A DNA stretch of 64,000 nt from Hirsutella rhossiliensis (GCF_020360975.1 NW_025408673.1:3658001-3722000); one strand, 5' to 3'. Numbered from the stretch's first letter, positions 35,601 through 48,594 are shown. Translations and numbers: made by a program. Notes: generated by a model from the sequence alone, not told the origin.

Positions 35601-38600
35601 GCTGTCGGTGAACTCGGCCGGATATCCGAGAAGGTGAGCGACGACCTCGACCTGTGATAGCGGACGCTCCGTGAACACGCGGTTCGCCACTCTCATCAGG
35701 AACTGTCGCGTCCTGTTCCCTTGACAGGGTCATCGGTGGCAGCGTCTCCGCCACCGTCCCGCCCTCCGTTGGCCGTGCCATCACCTGTTGAGGCGGCCAG
35801 GAGCTCGGCCGCGGCCGCCACACGCTTCCACACCGGGTCCTCCACCTTGGTCGCGTAGTTCGTGACATAATAGATGAGGGCCATTGTCTTGCGCTGCGTC
35901 GCAATGAAGGAAATATCATGGTTGTGCCGGAGCCCGACAGCAATAGCCTCGTTCCATCGATTGACCATGCTGTGTGTCCTCCGGATCTGCAGCACCCCGT
36001 CTGCCGTGAGGGCGGTCTTGTCGACTAACCTCCATGGCGCCTTGAACCGGCAGAGGTCCCCTTTCCGCCCTCCTTTGCCCAAGGAATACTTCACACAGGT
36101 CGGGCTATGCGTGTGCACCTGCGTCGCGCCGGCACAGAAGTTGGCCTCCTCGATAAACGCGGCCGAGAACTGCGCGGCGTTGTCCAGCAGCGAACCAATA
36201 CCGCCCGTCACAGATCGCTCCGCTTGCACGGCGCAAAAACTTTCCTGGTCCAGATCCTGCCTTGCACGTCAACCCGGCCCCACTTGGCCATCAGAAGAGT
36301 ACTTCAGGCTCCCGGTGGCACATCTTAGGTAGGCATTCTTACCTCTGAGAAGACGCTATCGATGTATCGGACGATTCGCTCGCGATACGCCGCCTGATCC
36401 TCCCCGTGGATGTCGGCAAGCATCGAGCTGAGATGCGCGTTCCCGTGCAGCCAGAGCAAGCCGTGAACATGAAGCGCCCTCGTTCGTTCGTCTCCACGGC
36501 GCCATAGTACTTGCCGATGCGCCCGAATACCGACTCTTCACCGACCTTCACGTAATGATCGAAGAATAGCTTCATCTCGCGGTGGAAGAACACGGCCGAG
36601 CTCATGGGATCCGATATCGCCAGCCGTGCCCGCTTATACGCATCCCCAAGGCCTTCTAAGAACTCCTCGGCCGCGTCGGGATCGCGTGTGCGGTATGCCG
36701 CCAGTCGCAGCTTCACCGGGTTCGTAATGTCGTTCGGGTTGATGGTGAACCAGATGGCCGGCACGCCATATCCGACGATGAGCGACTGGATTTTCCGCCG
36801 CATATTGAGACGGACCTCTCTCGACATGGGCTGCCGGTGGCCGTAAAGCGAGAGGCTCCTGAGAAGCTCCTTCACGTCACCATCGGTCGTCTTACCCGAG
36901 CTCTCCAACTCGACCCTCGCCGCCGCTAGCCTTTCTGTGGTCATCGAACGCACGATGCGCTCTACCTTGCGGAAGTTCTTCCTCCCACACTCAACATGCT
37001 GACCCGGCGGTTCCTCGACCGCACCCCATGTTGAAGACGAGAAATGCGAAGATGTGGTGCAGTGCAAATCGACCACCATGGCGCCGGAGCACGATCTCGG
37101 CCCACGCCTGAAGGTTCAAGCTTCGAGACGATACGGGGTCTCCGCGGCCGCCTCTGCCTCGACAGCCCTGCCTCGCAAGTTGGCCGTGACCTTCCCCGCG
37201 TCGACCATGGTCTCTTCAACCAGCCTTGGTCCCCCAACGCCAAATGGGAACAGGGTCGGGAACGTCCTGGCAAAGAAGGACGCCTCAAAGGAATCGGTAA
37301 ACTCACCCCCCCGCGAAACCCGGATGTATGGCTCACAACCACCGTCGCCACGCCCCCGAACCCCCCCGGCTAGGGACCCGACCCACGCTCTCGGGCCCGC
37401 ACGGCCGTCGTCGGCACCTTCACCAACAGCGTCACAGGCAAACTGCAGCTTCTCCACGTCCGCGACGTCTGGCGGTCCGTCGAGCGCGAACATGCCAGAA
37501 GACGTCACCTCGTTGATCGCTGGAACGTTCTGGTCGGGGCAGGCGTCACTTCCATCGCGAACCGCGCCTTCTCCGTTGGGCCCGTGACCTTCACCCTGGC
37601 CGCCGGCTTCTTGTCCTTGGTTGAGCAGGGCGAAGAGCTCCTCGATCTCCACCGGCCCTCCTCGTCCATGGCGCGTTCCGTGGGCGGCACAACGTGCGCC
37701 GTCCGCGCTTTCTCCCACCCAGACGGCTCGTTCCGCTCCATACGATCGCACACCGACGACGGTACCCGTGTATCGAGTCTCCCCAGCTCTCCATCTCCGC
37801 CGCGTCGATCTCGATCTCGGCGTAGTGGGGTTGTTCCGCTTCAGCCAGACAAGGGCCCTCTCGACCACCCGCCGCCTCACCGACAAGAGACTCGACAGGT
37901 CGCTCGGTGCCGGCTTCTCCGCGCCCTGCCACGAGATGTGGATCTCGTCCAGTGCTTGCAAAAGGGGTGCGGGAGCACTTTGTGGCCAGCTCCTGCACAT
38001 TGTTCGGAAACACTGTGATGTGGCCCTGACATGCCTCGGATACTTCACGCTCTGCCTCTGCCCGCCCGGAATGCTATATCTCGTGACAAACCCGTAACAT
38101 GAGTTCAGCGAGATGAGCTTCTCTTCGACCGGCGTCAGTCCCTTGAGCTCATCGGGGAACATGTGCTCGCAGCCAAGGCGACTGTGAAGGTGGATCGCCG
38201 GCGACAGGCTCCTGCGCGCCAGGCATCGGCCACACTCGGCGCACACCGACACGGACTCGCCCTCGGAAAGCAACCCGGCATGAAAATGGTGAGTGGCCGC
38301 CCTTTGGTACGCAGCTTGACAGCCACTGATCCCACATAATCTCCTTAACTCTCCGCCCGTACACTTGCCGTAGCACAGCATGCAGGTCCGTATCGGCAAC
38401 GTGCTCGCATCATGAAACGCCTGATAGAAATCTCGCACCGTCGACACCTTCCTCTCGAGCGGTATTGGCGTGCACCACGTCTGATCGTTAGACAATCTCT
38501 CCTTCAAGGCAAAGTCTTCCTCCAAAAAGCGCAGCACACTCGCCAGGTCTTCGGCCTGCAGCTCCCGTCTCCTATGCCTTCCGATTCCACTTCGGACCTG

Positions 38601-39559
38601 TTTTATCGCGCGCCCATCCCGGCTAGGAAGACGGGCTCTCTTCTCCCGCCTCCGGGACTGCCTCTGTCCGCGCAGCGAGCCGTCCGCTGCCTCTGCTGCG
38701 CCATCGTCCACACCCACCTGTGCCCTTGGCCGCCGAACCGGTCCCCGACGGAGCTTGGGCAAACCCCGTGCAATCGATGCTGCAAATTGCGCCGTTCGTC
38801 TTAGGTCTTGGAAAGTCGTATCCTTGGGCTGGATAGGTCGGACCGTCGGTCCCTTTCGAACGAACACCCGGGACACCGCCGGTCGCCGCCTTATCTCCCT
38901 GCCCGTCACCTTCAGGACCCTCTCCTGGGGCAAAACGGCCGATGAAGGGGTGGACTGTTAGAGCCCACTGCCCCCTGGTCTCCACGTTCTGTAGGCAACA
39001 CGAACCTCGGAAGCGGACTCGGTGACTGACGTTGCGCGGAATTTCCGCTGCTGACCAAATTACGGGACTTCCGTGCTCTGCTTGACCGCAAACCGCCTCG
39101 CGGCGGTCTTCTCGGCAGTGACTTTGCGATCGCCTCTGCATGCTTTCTCCATGCGGTTTCTTCGACCGCAGACTGCTTAGGCTGAATCAGCCGGAACGTT
39201 AATGCTTCATTCGCCACTGATCTGTATCTCCCGAACCGCCCCAACCTTGTCTCCCGTGCTCCGTGCCCTTCTCGGAGTTGCCCTGTATCATCTCCGCACC
39301 CCGAAACAGGCACTCCCCCGTTCCTACCCTCTTCTCCATCCTCGACTGACAACGAACAGGCTCCACGGTGAGCGGCCGCCTCGCCTAGCTTCCCTGCAGG
39401 ACTGTCCGCCATGCTACTGCCTCCTCGACGTCGACTAGCGTGGATTGGCAACAAGCTAGAAAGTTTTGGCTCCGGAGCACTTCCACTTGGATAATCTCGC
39501 TTCTTGGCGTACACTATTTCTTTCCGAGTGGGAAGCTTCCTAACGATCACTACTCTCAT
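32696..39559 (-). pseudogene. Helitron Rep-helicase, copy E (frameshifted)
   Basis: Reading on -: N terminus from 39559 (MRVVIVRKLPTRKE; RYRSVANEALTFRLIQPKQS); a 605-residue frame 38933-37116 covering the RRRELQAEDLASVLRFLEED segment and Cys-rich DUF6570-like region (SCYGFVTRYSIPGGQ; frame locally damaged around 38340 and 38030). Helitron_like_N follows (37079-36343), with HUH codons at 36463-36471 one base out of frame. Intron 36257-36342 (86 bp, GTAAGA...GCAG), Rep C-part (36229-35700, YYVTNYATKVED), intron 35131-35199 (69 bp). Then the helicase: SCLVDNVQLLRRSAEDAKRD, Walker A region near 34215-34240, VLVIDEVSMLG near 33960, and C lobe SQCDPYGLYVQLSRCRTLDG. It ends WLDGDAEESRRPG at 32696. 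The C-terminal 362-residue frame (33784-32696) is one of the longest open helicase stretches here, but at least seven breaks remain. Confidence 0.85.
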
Positions 39560-40707
39560 GGCCGTGGCGTTTCTTCCTTATAATGCTTGCCTATGGTACC
39601 GAAGCGATGCAATACTACTACCCTTTGTAATCCCCATTTACCCTCCCTATGTGCGTCCACCGTCCCGGCCCTCGGCTGGTCTCCACGTGCGACCTGCTAC
39701 CCCAGCTTTGCCAAAGGCGGCCCTTCCATCGCCGTGCTCTCTTTGCGCACTCCAGCGAATCCTGGCTACTGCCGACCTCCGGCACATGGGGTGGCCGCGC
39801 CAACCGCCCGCCGCACACTTCCAACCATACTCTCCGGCCCTTCCAACGCCGTCCCACCCACCTTGCGCATCAGTTGCTCCATCAATATCTGCCACTCCAC
39901 CTCGTCGAGCAACAGCCAAAAGGCTGCCGGCGATAACATGTCCACGGTGTCCTCGTGCAACCGGACTACCCGGCTAGGTTTGCTCCTCGCCACCACCAAC
40001 GTCGCATCAACGGCCTTCATGCTAAAGCGACAGCCAGGATCCCCCTGCCTGTCCTCTTGTAGTCGCTAGCCACCGGAGTTTCGACTTGCAAACCCTCCTG
40101 GAGAGTTCTCGTGACCAACTCGCATCCTCCTCCTCAGGTCGTCCCCTATATCCGACTTCACCGTGTCCCAATAGTGGACTCGACACGGTCGGCACCCGCC
40201 TCGCTCAGCCGCACGCAATGCCCATCCAACTACCGACGACCGTCAAAAAGGGACCCCTGCAATACTACCATAACCTCTTTCTTTCCTTCACTCTCATTCG
40301 TTATTGTCGCCTTTGCTATCTACTCCATGCAACGATGACACCGAAGGGTACTGCTGGACTTTCTTTCTCCGCAGACTTACCCACACTAACCTTACTGTTC
40401 GCCGACCTCCAACTTCTCGCGACATAGTCATCACCCCTACTCAACTTCCAACCCCCGGCTCCCTACTTCACTCACGACCATAGAACCAGATGGTCGAGAC
40501 TGTTCAAGAACCTCGCCAGCTCATTCCCGCATACCCCCGCTTCTGATCTATCACCTAGGTAGCATTCTCTGACTCTTAAGTCTCCCGACCCTAGCCGCGA
40601 GCCCTCTTTCGAGCAGCAAGAAAACCTGCTTTATAGGATGCCCACCTCCACTCTGCGTAACCCCTCATTTACACTTCCACGGTGACTACATCTGCCATGT
40701 TCTCACG
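39560..40707. other. Divergent intergenic region of Helitron copy E
   Basis: About 1.15 kb, near-copy of 29712-30881 in D. Pyrimidine-rich on +, with no conserved coding frame or clear promoter pair. Confidence 0.45.
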
Positions 40708-42117
40708 ATGTCGGCCTCCCAGCTCAACGTCGATACCTCGTCCTCCCCGCGGCAACCTCTTGACAGCCAGAAAATGCTGGCGCCGACATGTCCATGATGG
40801 CCTTTGTCCAGCCCGGCTGCCCGGCTAGGTTCGCCTACCAGAATGAGCATCGTGTCAAAGGGCTCAACGCAGAAACCCTAGCGAGGGTCTTCCTTCCCAC
40901 GCCCTCATGGCTGTCGACTCCGGAGTATGCAGCAATCCGGTCAGATACTGGCAATCCATCGACCTGCATCTTCTTCAGCCTTAATATTTCCATATACAAC
41001 CAACAGATAATCTCCTCGGAATGGACCGAACAATGGTTCTTCATGGTCGGCCGTGTTCATCCCTTTGCCCTGACGTGGGAAATCGAGCGACGTGATGGCT
41101 TGAGTCGGACGATGATAACATCACAGAATACACCGTCCCCGCGCTTATAGTCCGCGATCACAGCTACCAACCGTGAGTCTATGCTCCAAATCTCTCTGTC
41201 GCCACTGCCCTCCTGACGATATCCATAGAATTGTCACTCGCACCTCAGCTCGGTGGATACTTTCCCAACGATACAACCCATTGTCTCCTTCACGGGACCT
41301 GTCATCGGCTCCGGCCGCGACCTCCTGCATGGAAACTCGGCTGCGGCCCTTGACGACACCCAGCTGAGCTGCTGCGGCTTTGTCCAGCTCTCCACCTTTA
41401 TTTGTCCTGGGATTCCCGGCAAACCCCTTCAAGGGCTTTCACCCTTCCAAGTTTTCGTCATCTTCCCCATTCACGCTAATCCTTGACCTCCCTATGCAAG
41501 AAGATGACCGAGAGGCGCGACAGCCAGTTCCAGTCGAACACTCTCTTCACCTGTACGGGCAAAATCGCCGGCTTACTGGATCACCAGATCATGAAACATG
41601 CCCCGGCTTTCGACCAAGACTATATCTTCATCGTCGTCCCCGACACGTGGACTTTCCACGACAAGGCCATGTCCGACCAGGCTTCTGCAACACAACTACT
41701 GCCGACGACACCCAAGAGCGCGGTCGGCAATCCTCGGACTATAGCGTTGCGTTGGCCAGGTTTACCTCTACGAAGAAACCCAAGGCCGCCCAAAGCCCCG
41801 CCTCCCCACGCCGCATGCTTCTGGCCCAGTCGATCCTTATGCTGGCATCAAGTCGGTCATTGCCCGATCCCTACCAAACCCCAACCAAGAGACCGCGACT
41901 TTCTCCCGAAACTTCCACCATAATCACCGACTGTGAAGGTCAAGACTCCCAAATCCGATACCTCCTCCTTTCTGTCCCCGGAAGACCCGCAGAGTCAGAG
42001 ACGGACACCGAACAGGTCAATCACCAAGACACATCCGCCTCTGGCTCTATCAGACCTCCCGCGTCGATATCTTCCCGACCACTGCGCGCCCGACGTCCGC
42101 CCAAGAATATTCTCTAA
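40708..42117 (+). pseudogene. Helitron companion gene, copy E
   Basis: ATG at 40708 with the same one-base loss in the A run (40771-40774) as copy D. Exon 1 is then open from MSMMAFVQPGCPARF (40790) to about 41095, where RRDGLSRT marks another break before DHSYQP. The best splice signals of the family are here: donor CC|GTGAGT at 41173 and acceptor CACCTCAG at 41248, a 76-bp intron joining in frame to SVDTFPTIQPIVSFTG. Exon 2 has TQLSCCGFVQLSTFICPGI, FTCTGKIAGLLDHQIM and YIFIVVPDTWTFHDKAM, breaks near 41430-41490 and 41750, and a C-terminal frame with PYQTPTKRPRLSPE running open to RPPKNIL at 42117. Unknown function; likely nuclear from the basic motif. Confidence 0.75.
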
Positions 42118-42395
42118 ACTTTAAAGCATCAAACGAAACAATACAACATGACAACATGTCTCATCATCCTCAAAATCAACTGCCAAAGGCTCGAATAGCA
42201 CATTCTCTTCTCTTCTTGTTCTCCTTTTCATGAAGACGATCAAGTCAAAACTTCCCCAATATACTCCTTATTCTGTTTATACCTACGACTTATACCGGTA
42301 GCACATGTAAATTTTCCGAGCCTTCCACTCGCCCAGACATGCATTACCCACTCACATCTCTCTTCAACCCTGCCGTCTCTCCACGCCCTTTGAGT

Positions 42396-43214
42396 TTGCG
42401 TCTTTTTAAACAAAATCTCCCTCCAGCGGCCTAGCCTGCCTCCCCGACGCTCTGTCTCGGTTTCACTCACGATAATGCTCTACGTCTCTCGCCGTGTCTC
42501 GTATCTCGACCTCACTCTTCTTCCTGTCTCCAATCTACTATCGCCAACTCTCTCTCTCTCTTCTGTAGCCAACTCTTCTCCGGTTCTCTTGTCGCCAAAT
42601 TTCGTTCCGAAAGGCTTCTTTGCGCGAGCCGCGGCTGGCGAGCCTTCCTCTCGTACTCAGTCAGAAAGCAAGGCATAAAACCTCCTCTGATTGGCTAATT
42701 GGCCTGGCCCGTGCTCAACTCGTGCGCGGATTGGTCGACTGATAACGTCACCAAAGGAAGGCCCGCAAAACTACCCTGAGCGTTGACTAGGAAACTAGCT
42801 TGCTTGGCAAAGTCTTCAGGAGTTTTCAGTTCTTCCTTTCTTCCATGCGGTCAATTTGTTGCGTTGCTATGCACGATTTTGACTGAATAGCCCCCGTGCC
42901 CCATACTCCTTACACTAAACTACATGGCGGCTGCTCCTTTCTGTCGAACCTGTCAAACCACATCAGTTTGTTAACGGTATCTAGGCTCACACATGACCTC
43001 CGGCTGCCGGCCTACCTCTCAAGATTCCCTGGCTACCCTGTCTCCGGAAGCAGTGCAGTTTCCTCCTGATCATTCAGACCTGATCTAATTACCTGAAAGA
43101 CAGCCTCCCCATCGAGATCTATCACGGTATTACACGTAGGACGTCGCAGAGCCTCCCTGCCCGAGCGAAATCGAGCAGTCTAGGTGTTTATGGTGTGGAT
43201 ACATATACAGCCAG
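42396..43214. other. Spacer between the Helitron cluster and the second Helitron
   Basis: No gene is seen. Near 42670-42740 it contains CTGATTGGCTAATTGG-type inverted CCAAT sequences. Near 42597-42612 it has TTTCGTTCCGAAAGGC, which resembles the tail motif of copies B and C. The 5' terminus of the second Helitron probably lies in the last few hundred bases but I cannot place it. Confidence 0.4.
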
Positions 43215-46200
43215 ATGGAGGACGATATACCCCAGGCGGTTCGGAACTGCCATACCTGCAAGCAATACCTGCCCGAAGTCGAATTTCGAAGCGTCAAGGA
43301 CCCTACGAAGTTTACAAGAGACTGTGCTAGCTGTAAGGCACGCCGAAAGGAACGGGTAACCGAATCTCGAGCCGCCGTTGCCGCAATGCGGAATATCGCC
43401 TTGAGGCTATCGCCACGCAGAACCAGGAAGAGGACGGATTCGCTAGCTAACCTGACGCCTCCAAAGCGGACTGCGCCAACGCCTGCGTCTGTGAACGGCC
43501 CACAACCTCATGTCATGCCTGCTTTATTCCGTGGCCAGGCGCCTGCACTGGGACTGCCTATACCTCCGCTGGGGCCATCTACCCTAAGTGCTGTTGGGGG
43601 ACCTTCCCCTATCCCTCCTACCCATGTCCTGCCAACAGTAGTTCTGGGCACGCCGATTCAAGACACTGCTTCTACGGCACCTGTTGTGCAAGGCACCCCT
43701 GTACCACAGGAATCGCTTCCTACCACTCCTTCATTATTGCCACAGTGTCATCGCCGCGGCCGTTATACTCGTCAAGGCACACAGCCTCAAGCGCGACAGT
43801 TTGGTCAGAGTATTGATCCGCCTTTTACAGGTGACCTTAACTTGCCTGCCCTTAGTGAGGAAGATCAAGCTCTTGTGAGGGAGTTCTATACTGCGCTGAA
43901 TGACGACAAGATGCATAGTTGCATTCGTTGCCAGGAGCGTTGGTTCGATATGAAGCGAAATAGCTTGAAAATCTGCAGCCGCTGCATTGGTCGAGACAGG
44001 AAGAAAACCCCTCACGAGCCCTACTTCTTTAGCGCTGCGAACAACCTTGACTTCGGGAAGTCCCCGGCAATCTACCTGATCTAACAATGGTCGAGGAGAT
44101 GCTCATTGCTAGGGTTCACGTACACGTGAAGGTCCTGCAGGTACGTGGCGCTCAATATAAATATCGCGGTCACGTTGTCCACTTCCTTCGCAATGTTGGC
44201 AGGCTATTTGAAGAGCTCCCAGTCCTACCTGAAGAGCTAGATATCGTCCTCCTGCGGCCTACTAATATGGAGGGCGACCCTCGCTTCCGGCAACAGTTTG
44301 CTCGCGATTTCCGGGTACGCCGCCCATGCCTGTTGGCCTGGCTGCATTACCTACAACGCCACCACCCGGGCTATCGCGATATCGCCGTGAGTCAGGATCG
44401 CCTGCACCGGCTTCCTCTTGATGGCAACATAGTTGCTTCCATTGCCAGCCAAGTGGCTGACATGCCTGACGGCGAGGTCCCCCAAGGGCCCGTTGAGGAG
44501 GCTGTGGAAGAGGATCCTAGCGACGCCGACGCATCAGCGATCCCGAATTTGCAAGTTTCCGATACCGAATTGAACGCTCTGCAGTCCCGATTTCTTGATG
44601 GTGCCCCTAACCCTGAGCGCATGACTGATCTGGAGTATATGCCGCGTAGCGCGCAAACTCTCCACCGGATGCCGCTGCCTTCCATTCGCAGGACCCCTAT
44701 CGACGAATTCAACCGTTCCCAGCCGCTGCTAACGCTCGCGTTCCCTACCCTCTACCCTGACGGCAAGGCCGACTTCGTGGAGCCTCGCCTACGGAGCATC
44801 ACGTACCAGGACTACCTTGGCCATGCGATGAGATGGCATGACGGACGTTTTGCCCGCCATAAGACGTGGCCTTTCGTCGCCCTCAACACGCTGTTACGTG
44901 CGCAGGTCCGAAAGCGAAGTGACTACTTCGTCAAGCAACGCGACAGCCGCCGTCAACCCCTTACACGCGCTGACCTAGAGGAAGCGATGGCTGAGCCTGA
45001 CGAGCCAGAGGCTCAGGACCTGATCCAGTCGATCACGCGCCAAGCCGCGGTAATCAGGGGCACCCGGCCGTATTGGTATAAGCAAAGAAAGGAATTGGAA
45101 GCATATGCCTACAATCTGGGCAGACCTGGCCTTTTCGTTACTGCAAGTGCGGCCGATTACCACTGGGAGTCCCTATATCGTCACATGCCTCGATTCCAAG
45201 AGTGGAAAGCAGCTCCTGAGGCGGCGCGCATGGTCCTGTCCCGGCAACTACTGCGAGACAACGCCCACATCGCCGCTTACCACTTCCATAAGCGTTATAC
45301 GCTGTTTAGGACTACTGTCCTGAAGCAGAAGTTCAACCTAACGGACTTTTGGGGCCGTTACGAGTGGCAGGGCAGGGTTCCAGTCACCACCACGGCCTAT
45401 ATTGGCTAAGTGGCCACCCAGACTTAGATCCTGACAACGATCAGTCCGGAGCAATTCGCCCGCATCTGGGGATATCACGTATCTGCTGTCAACCCAGAGC
45501 CTCAGCGAATACAGGCGCCTGGGGAAGGGAATCTGATCGGCAATCTATTGGAGCAGCCCTTACGGTTCAGTTCCTATCAATGGTGGTCAACCGCGTGCAA
45601 CGCCACCGCTGCAACAACTACTGTATGCAGCTCAATAAGCATACCAAGCAGGTGGAGTGCCGCTTTGGATTTCCCCACGGACAGCGCCTGCTAGCCTCCT
45701 TGACAAGGTTCCTCATTCTAAGCACTGGAACTTCAGGGGCGAGGAACGATGGCCAGATTAACCACTACAACCGCTTGCTTACCGTTGCGTGGCTAGCCAA
45801 TACAGATGTTTCGCCCTGCACGAGCCTCCAGCAGGTAATCGATTACGCGGCCAAATACTGCTCCAAGTCGGAAAAGAAGAGCGAGTCTTTTGCCCAGATT
45901 GGGAAGGCTTTGATGTCCCGGGTCAAGGACCACAACCCCCTGATTTCCTTCACGTCAAAGCTCCTTAATCAGCTGGTTGCTGAGCGGGATTACTCGAAGC
46001 AGGAGGTCAGCCACTTGCTCCTCGGCCTGCCGTTACAGGAAGGCTCACGAACCTGCCTGTACGTTGACTGTCGTAATCCTGACAGGCATTCCCGCTCCTC
46101 CGTATTGATGGCGATGAGGTTGACGAGGCCCCCAACGTTTTCGAAAAGTACTGTCAACGCCCGGAAGCCCTAGCGGACCTAAACTACGTCTCCTTCCTGA

Positions 46201-48240
46201 AGTGCTGGAATTTCCGCCCTAGGGACCCTTCCAAGTGGAAGCAATGGCAGCCAGGCAACGTTAACGGTAGGCCTCGTGTGCTGGTTTACTTTCCTCGCTA
46301 TCAGGCTGCTCCAGAAGGCCAACAGTGGCTAGATTACTGCCGTGCAAAGCTAACATTAAACCACCCACATCGGCGGGGTGATGATCTCCTCACATTTGAT
46401 GGCCAGCTTTTGGTTCTCACGCTGAGGCCTTCTCCTATTGTTGGCAGCACCACAGTCATGGTGATGACCATTACGGTCGGCCAAAAGAGGCTCGATTACA
46501 GCCTCAAGATGATCAATACGAGGCTCTGCCTGTGGAGGAAGAATTTGATGACGAAGACTGGATTCGCCTCGCCGCCCTTTACCTGACAACCCCTTACCCA
46601 GGAGGATCTTGACCTACTTGGCCGCCGCGATATCGACGTCAATTACGACTGGACACGGCATGTGGGTACTTATCCGGAACTTCGAGACGGCTACTGGAAA
46701 GACCTTATCGCTAGCCACCCCATGGCCAACGATGTCGAGGTCCTTGGCCTCACTGGCGTAATACGCTGAACCCACAACAACGGCTCGTGTACGACACATT
46801 CATGGGTCACTTCCAGGCGCAAATCCTACTCAAATCCTTCTCCACGTTGATGGCGGTGGTGGCACAGGCAAGTCATTCCTTATCAAGGTGCTTTCTTCCC
46901 ATCTTCAAGCAGCCGCCCTACCGAATTCTAGCCCTATTTGCCGCGTGGCGCCAACAGGCGTTGCGAGTAACCAGATACAAGGCAGCACCATTCATTCGTT
47001 GCTACGCCTCCCAGTAGGTGGTACTTTTACCGACCTTCCCCCAGCCGACGCAGCCGCCCTTCAGTCCCGCCTACGGCACGTCAAATACCTCGTTATCGAT
47101 GAAAAGAGCATGCTAGGGCTTGAGCAGCTCGCGCGGATCGATTCCCGTCTGCGGCAGGCCTTTCCACAGCGTAGCCTCGAGTTCTTCGGTGGTGTGAGCG
47201 TCTTGCTTGTGGGCGATTTCTTCCAGTTACCACCAGTCCGACAGAAGCCCCTGTATTCGACTAGCACCAGCCTGTCTTCGTTGGAAAGGAGAGGGCAGGT
47301 GGCCTACCGGCTATTTGACCGCACCGTCTTCCTGACCACGGTACAGCGCCAGGTTGGTGATGACCAGGCCCAGTTCCGTCAGGCGTTACAGGAACTGCGT
47401 GAAGTCAAGTTATCTATACCATCCTGGAACCTCCTTAGCAATCGGGTACAGGCCAGGTTGACGCAGAGCGAGGTTGACGGCTTCAGGACCGCTTTGCGAG
47501 TGTATTCTACAAAGGCCCGGGTCAACCAATACAACCACGAGCATATGGTGCACCTCAACGCCCCGGCAATACAGGTCGAGGCAAAGAATCAAGGCAACGG
47601 CGCGGGACAGGCATCAAGCGACAGTGCTGGCAACCTATCTAACAAGTTCCCTGTTGCTAAGGGCACCAGGGTGATGCTCACGACTAATCTGTGGCAGCCA
47701 GCTGGCCTAGTTAACGGTGCTCAGGGTACTGTATACGATATCGCCTGGAACGCAGGCGCCGACCCGTTGGAAGACCCCCCAGCCGTTATTATGGTGGACT
47801 TTGATAGCTACGACGGACCGCCGTATCTAACAACTAACGAGGGCAGGAAAATCTCACCCATCCTCCCAGTCAGGCGAGACTTCCTTGTGGGCAACGAGAC
47901 CTGCGCTCGCACGCAGTTTCCTGATGGTGGCGTTTGCTATCACTGTTCACAAATGCCAGAGCCTAACGAAGGATCAAATAGTTACTGATCTCGCTACACG
48001 CGACTTCCAGGCCGGCATTAGCTATGTTGCTGTCTCACGGGTTACGTCGCTGCAAGGCTTACTCCTTGAGGTGCCTTTCGATCGTCAGAGCCTCTATAAC
48101 CACACGCCGACGGAAGGTTTACACGCCTGCGTTTCCTACGTACCGCGTTCACGACTAACTATAAGGCAGGGATGAAGATGCGCCTCGCTGACCAACAACG
48201 GCGTCAGGGTCAACAGCTGACCGACCCACCATATCCACCA
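43215..48240 (+). pseudogene. Rep-helicase of second Helitron (split by frameshifts)
   Basis: The start ATG at 43215 gives a Cys-finger N terminus (CHTCKQYLPEVEF, CASCKARRKER), a Pro-rich linker, and a second Cys block (CIRCQERWFD, CSRCIGR). A one-base loss near 44055-44057 moves the frame to a 440-residue frame from 44087: VEEMLIARVHVHVKVLQVRG is DUF6570-like, then Helitron_like_N. A second loss near 45375-45377 separates it from SSHHHGLYWL (HUH, 45385-45393). The two-tyrosine motif YAAKYCSK is at 45844-45867. Later parts: PNVFEKYCQRPEAL (about 46130), Walker A DGGGGTGKSF (about 46849-46878), VIDEKSMLG (about 47095), LLVGDFFQLPPV, TRVMLTTNLW, and ITVHKCQSLT plus YVAVSRVTSLQGL near the end. 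About six frame changes. A helicase stretch at 46888-47988 is open for 366 residues. Confidence 0.85.
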
Positions 48241-48405
48241 CGCTACCTTGACTAAACGGCATGTTCCTCTAAGCTGCGGGGAAAGGGGAGGTTCGATATA
48301 TAGTATATAGTTATAGTTAGGTTGGGCCTGTTGGGAAGCAGCAGAGACTCCTAACTATCAGTCAATTCCCTCAGTGCAGGTTTGAAGCGGTTTGAACAGC
48401 TGGTG

Positions 48406-48450
48406 TGCCCGCGGCAGGCGAATGGGGGGTTCTAGGGGGTCTCCCCCTAG
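48406..48450 (+). other. Candidate 3' terminus of second Helitron
   Basis: TGCCCGCGGCA (48406-48416) can form a short hairpin. It is followed by CTAG at 48432-48435, which also starts a perfect palindrome CTAGGGGGTCTCCCCCTAG (48432-48450). Helitrons typically end in a hairpin and then CTRR a few bases later, so this is the best candidate end downstream of the Rep-helicase. The base after the first CTAG is G rather than the usual target T, which leaves doubt about which CTAG is the end. Confidence 0.45.
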
Positions 48451-48594
48451 GAAAGTGAATTGCAGGTTACGATATTTACCCTTCGGGCTGGATATTCAGC
48501 CGTTAAGCCCCTTGCCTTGGCAACTTAACGGGTGTTCGAAGTATTTTACTAAGATCCCTCGATATGCTTCTCGACAAGTGCAGTAGGTTCCTAG

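Larger units (their letters stand above)
32556..42395 (-). mobile_element. Helitron copy E
   Basis: A fourth long copy, tandem with D in the same (-) orientation. The helicase end abuts the 5' end of D at about 32555, where its tail (TCCTCGTTGGTCGCTGCCC) still resembles the D tail near 22410-22430 but is shorter. The right edge is where similarity to D stops (about 42390). Content is the same two divergent genes. It shares several frame breaks with D, including the one beside the HUH motif. Confidence 0.7.
43215..48450 (+). mobile_element. Second Helitron, unrelated family, single copy
   Basis: It contains one Rep-helicase with a sequence quite unlike copies A-E: different Cys-rich N terminus, HHH in place of HVH, and GGGGTGKS in the helicase. 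There is no companion gene. The right end is placed after paired palindromes and CTAG at 48406-48450. The left end is not resolved and is set at the first coding base. Average composition is lower in GC than the large family. Confidence 0.7.

Noticed and set aside
45349..46173. Programmed frameshifting as the preferred explanation for the HUH-adjacent break
   Set aside because: No clear slippery heptamer is common to the four sites, and similar one-base losses occur elsewhere in the same elements. Kept only as an alternative.
46614..46799. Small - strand frame inside the second Helitron
   Set aside because: Lies across the linker of the Rep-helicase on the opposite strand, without motif or start context.
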